From an uncultured Pseudomonadota bacterium (GTDB lineage Bacteria > Pseudomonadota > Gammaproteobacteria > Burkholderiales > Thiobacillaceae): DNA of 6,644 bases. The notes under the pieces are model-generated. The model was not told the origin of the DNA and made no database searches. It worked only from the letters and a program-made list of their open reading frames with translations. A program made the position numbers and the translations under genes. The DNA lies in the NCBI GenBank assembly GCA_903918705.1, contig CAIXFP010000327.1, positions 1-6,644 of the forward strand, in the 5' to 3' direction. Positions 6,454 through 6,644 of this stretch are shown piece after piece (the stretch's first letter is position 1; every line of letters begins with the position of its first letter).

Positions 6454-6644
6454 GTGTGCGCCGGTAAAGACCGGCAAGGAGTAGACGGTGCAAGTCCATT
6501 GCAATGAAGGTTTAGCGACCCACATTGGCCCCGAGCCGTGCGCGTGTATCCGTGAGGATGCAGGCGAAGCGTCGGCAGGGGAGTGTATAGGCCAGCCATC
6601 GAGCCGCGAAAGAACCCCAATCCCGGATGCCGACGCTGTTCCTA
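6454..6644 (+). mobile_element. 5' portion of a probable group II intron (domain I), continues beyond window
   Basis: About 9 bases after the VWA stop the sequence changes to structured, non-coding RNA-like DNA. It begins GTGTGCGCC, matching the group II 5' consensus GUGYG at either 6454 (GTGTG) or 6456 (GTGCG). A perfect hairpin follows: GCCGGT (6460-6465), loop AAAG, ACCGGC (6470-6475). Then comes GGTGCAAGTCC, reminiscent of the 'GGTGAAAGTCC' segment of bacterial group II introns. AGCGTCGGCA (6568-6577) pairs perfectly with TGCCGACGCT (6628-6637), enclosing a GGGG (6578-6581)/CCCC (6615-6618) pair. This layout suits domain I. The reverse transcriptase/maturase ORF and domains V-VI would lie downstream of the window, so class and completeness cannot be judged. 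No terminator-like hairpin is seen just upstream, which argues against a class C insertion site. It carries no protein that I can support. Confidence 0.75.

Noticed and set aside
6454..6644. RNase P RNA, riboswitch or tRNA in the 3' segment
   Set aside because: GGTGCAAGTCC briefly recalls RNase P or cobalamin-type boxes. The GUGYG start, nested stems and position after a stop codon fit a group II intron better, and no cloverleaf or anticodon arm is present.

Overview
The window is high-GC, gene-dense proteobacterial DNA with very GC-biased third codon positions. The families present (porin, small phosphate-binding-protein-like periplasmic protein, HAMP/PAS histidine kinase, MoxR ATPase with VWA partner) and a GTCGAGA-type heptamer repeat point to a Gram-negative environmental bacterium. 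A betaproteobacterium, perhaps Rhodocyclales-like, is the best guess. The taxonomic placement is inference; no rRNA or marker gene is present.

Layout. (1) 1-1203, minus strand: the N-terminal 401 residues of a membrane sensor histidine kinase (TM, periplasmic region, TM, HAMP, PAS), cut by the window edge exactly at the phospho-acceptor His of the H-box. (2) 1204-1449: divergent intergenic region. (3) 1450-3085, plus strand: an outer-membrane porin-like beta-barrel protein, then, 4 bases later, a 141-residue secreted PstS-like (PBP-like) protein. (4) 3158-6444, plus strand: a three-gene cluster made of a 299-residue protein of unknown function, a MoxR-type AAA+ ATPase, and a protein joining an HExxH metallopeptidase-like (DUF2201-type) domain to a C-terminal VWA domain with a complete MIDAS. 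(5) From about 6454 to the window end: the 5' part of what looks like a group II intron, starting about 9 bases after the VWA stop codon.

How they may work together. The kinase, porin and periplasmic binding-like protein form a divergent set that could sense an envelope solute and admit it. The MoxR and VWA proteins form a chelatase-like ATPase/adaptor pair comparable in principle to RavA-ViaA, CbbQ-CbbO or NorQ-NorD, with the unknown 299-residue protein as a likely third partner. The target is not visible here.

The most unusual feature is a 107-base repeat element at the MoxR/VWA junction. Six copies of a GTNGAGA heptamer face four inverted copies, giving a potential 29-position hairpin. 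The element supplies the MoxR stop codon and the most plausible start codon and ribosome-binding site of the VWA gene, and it encodes a probable 30-residue N-terminal extension of that protein.
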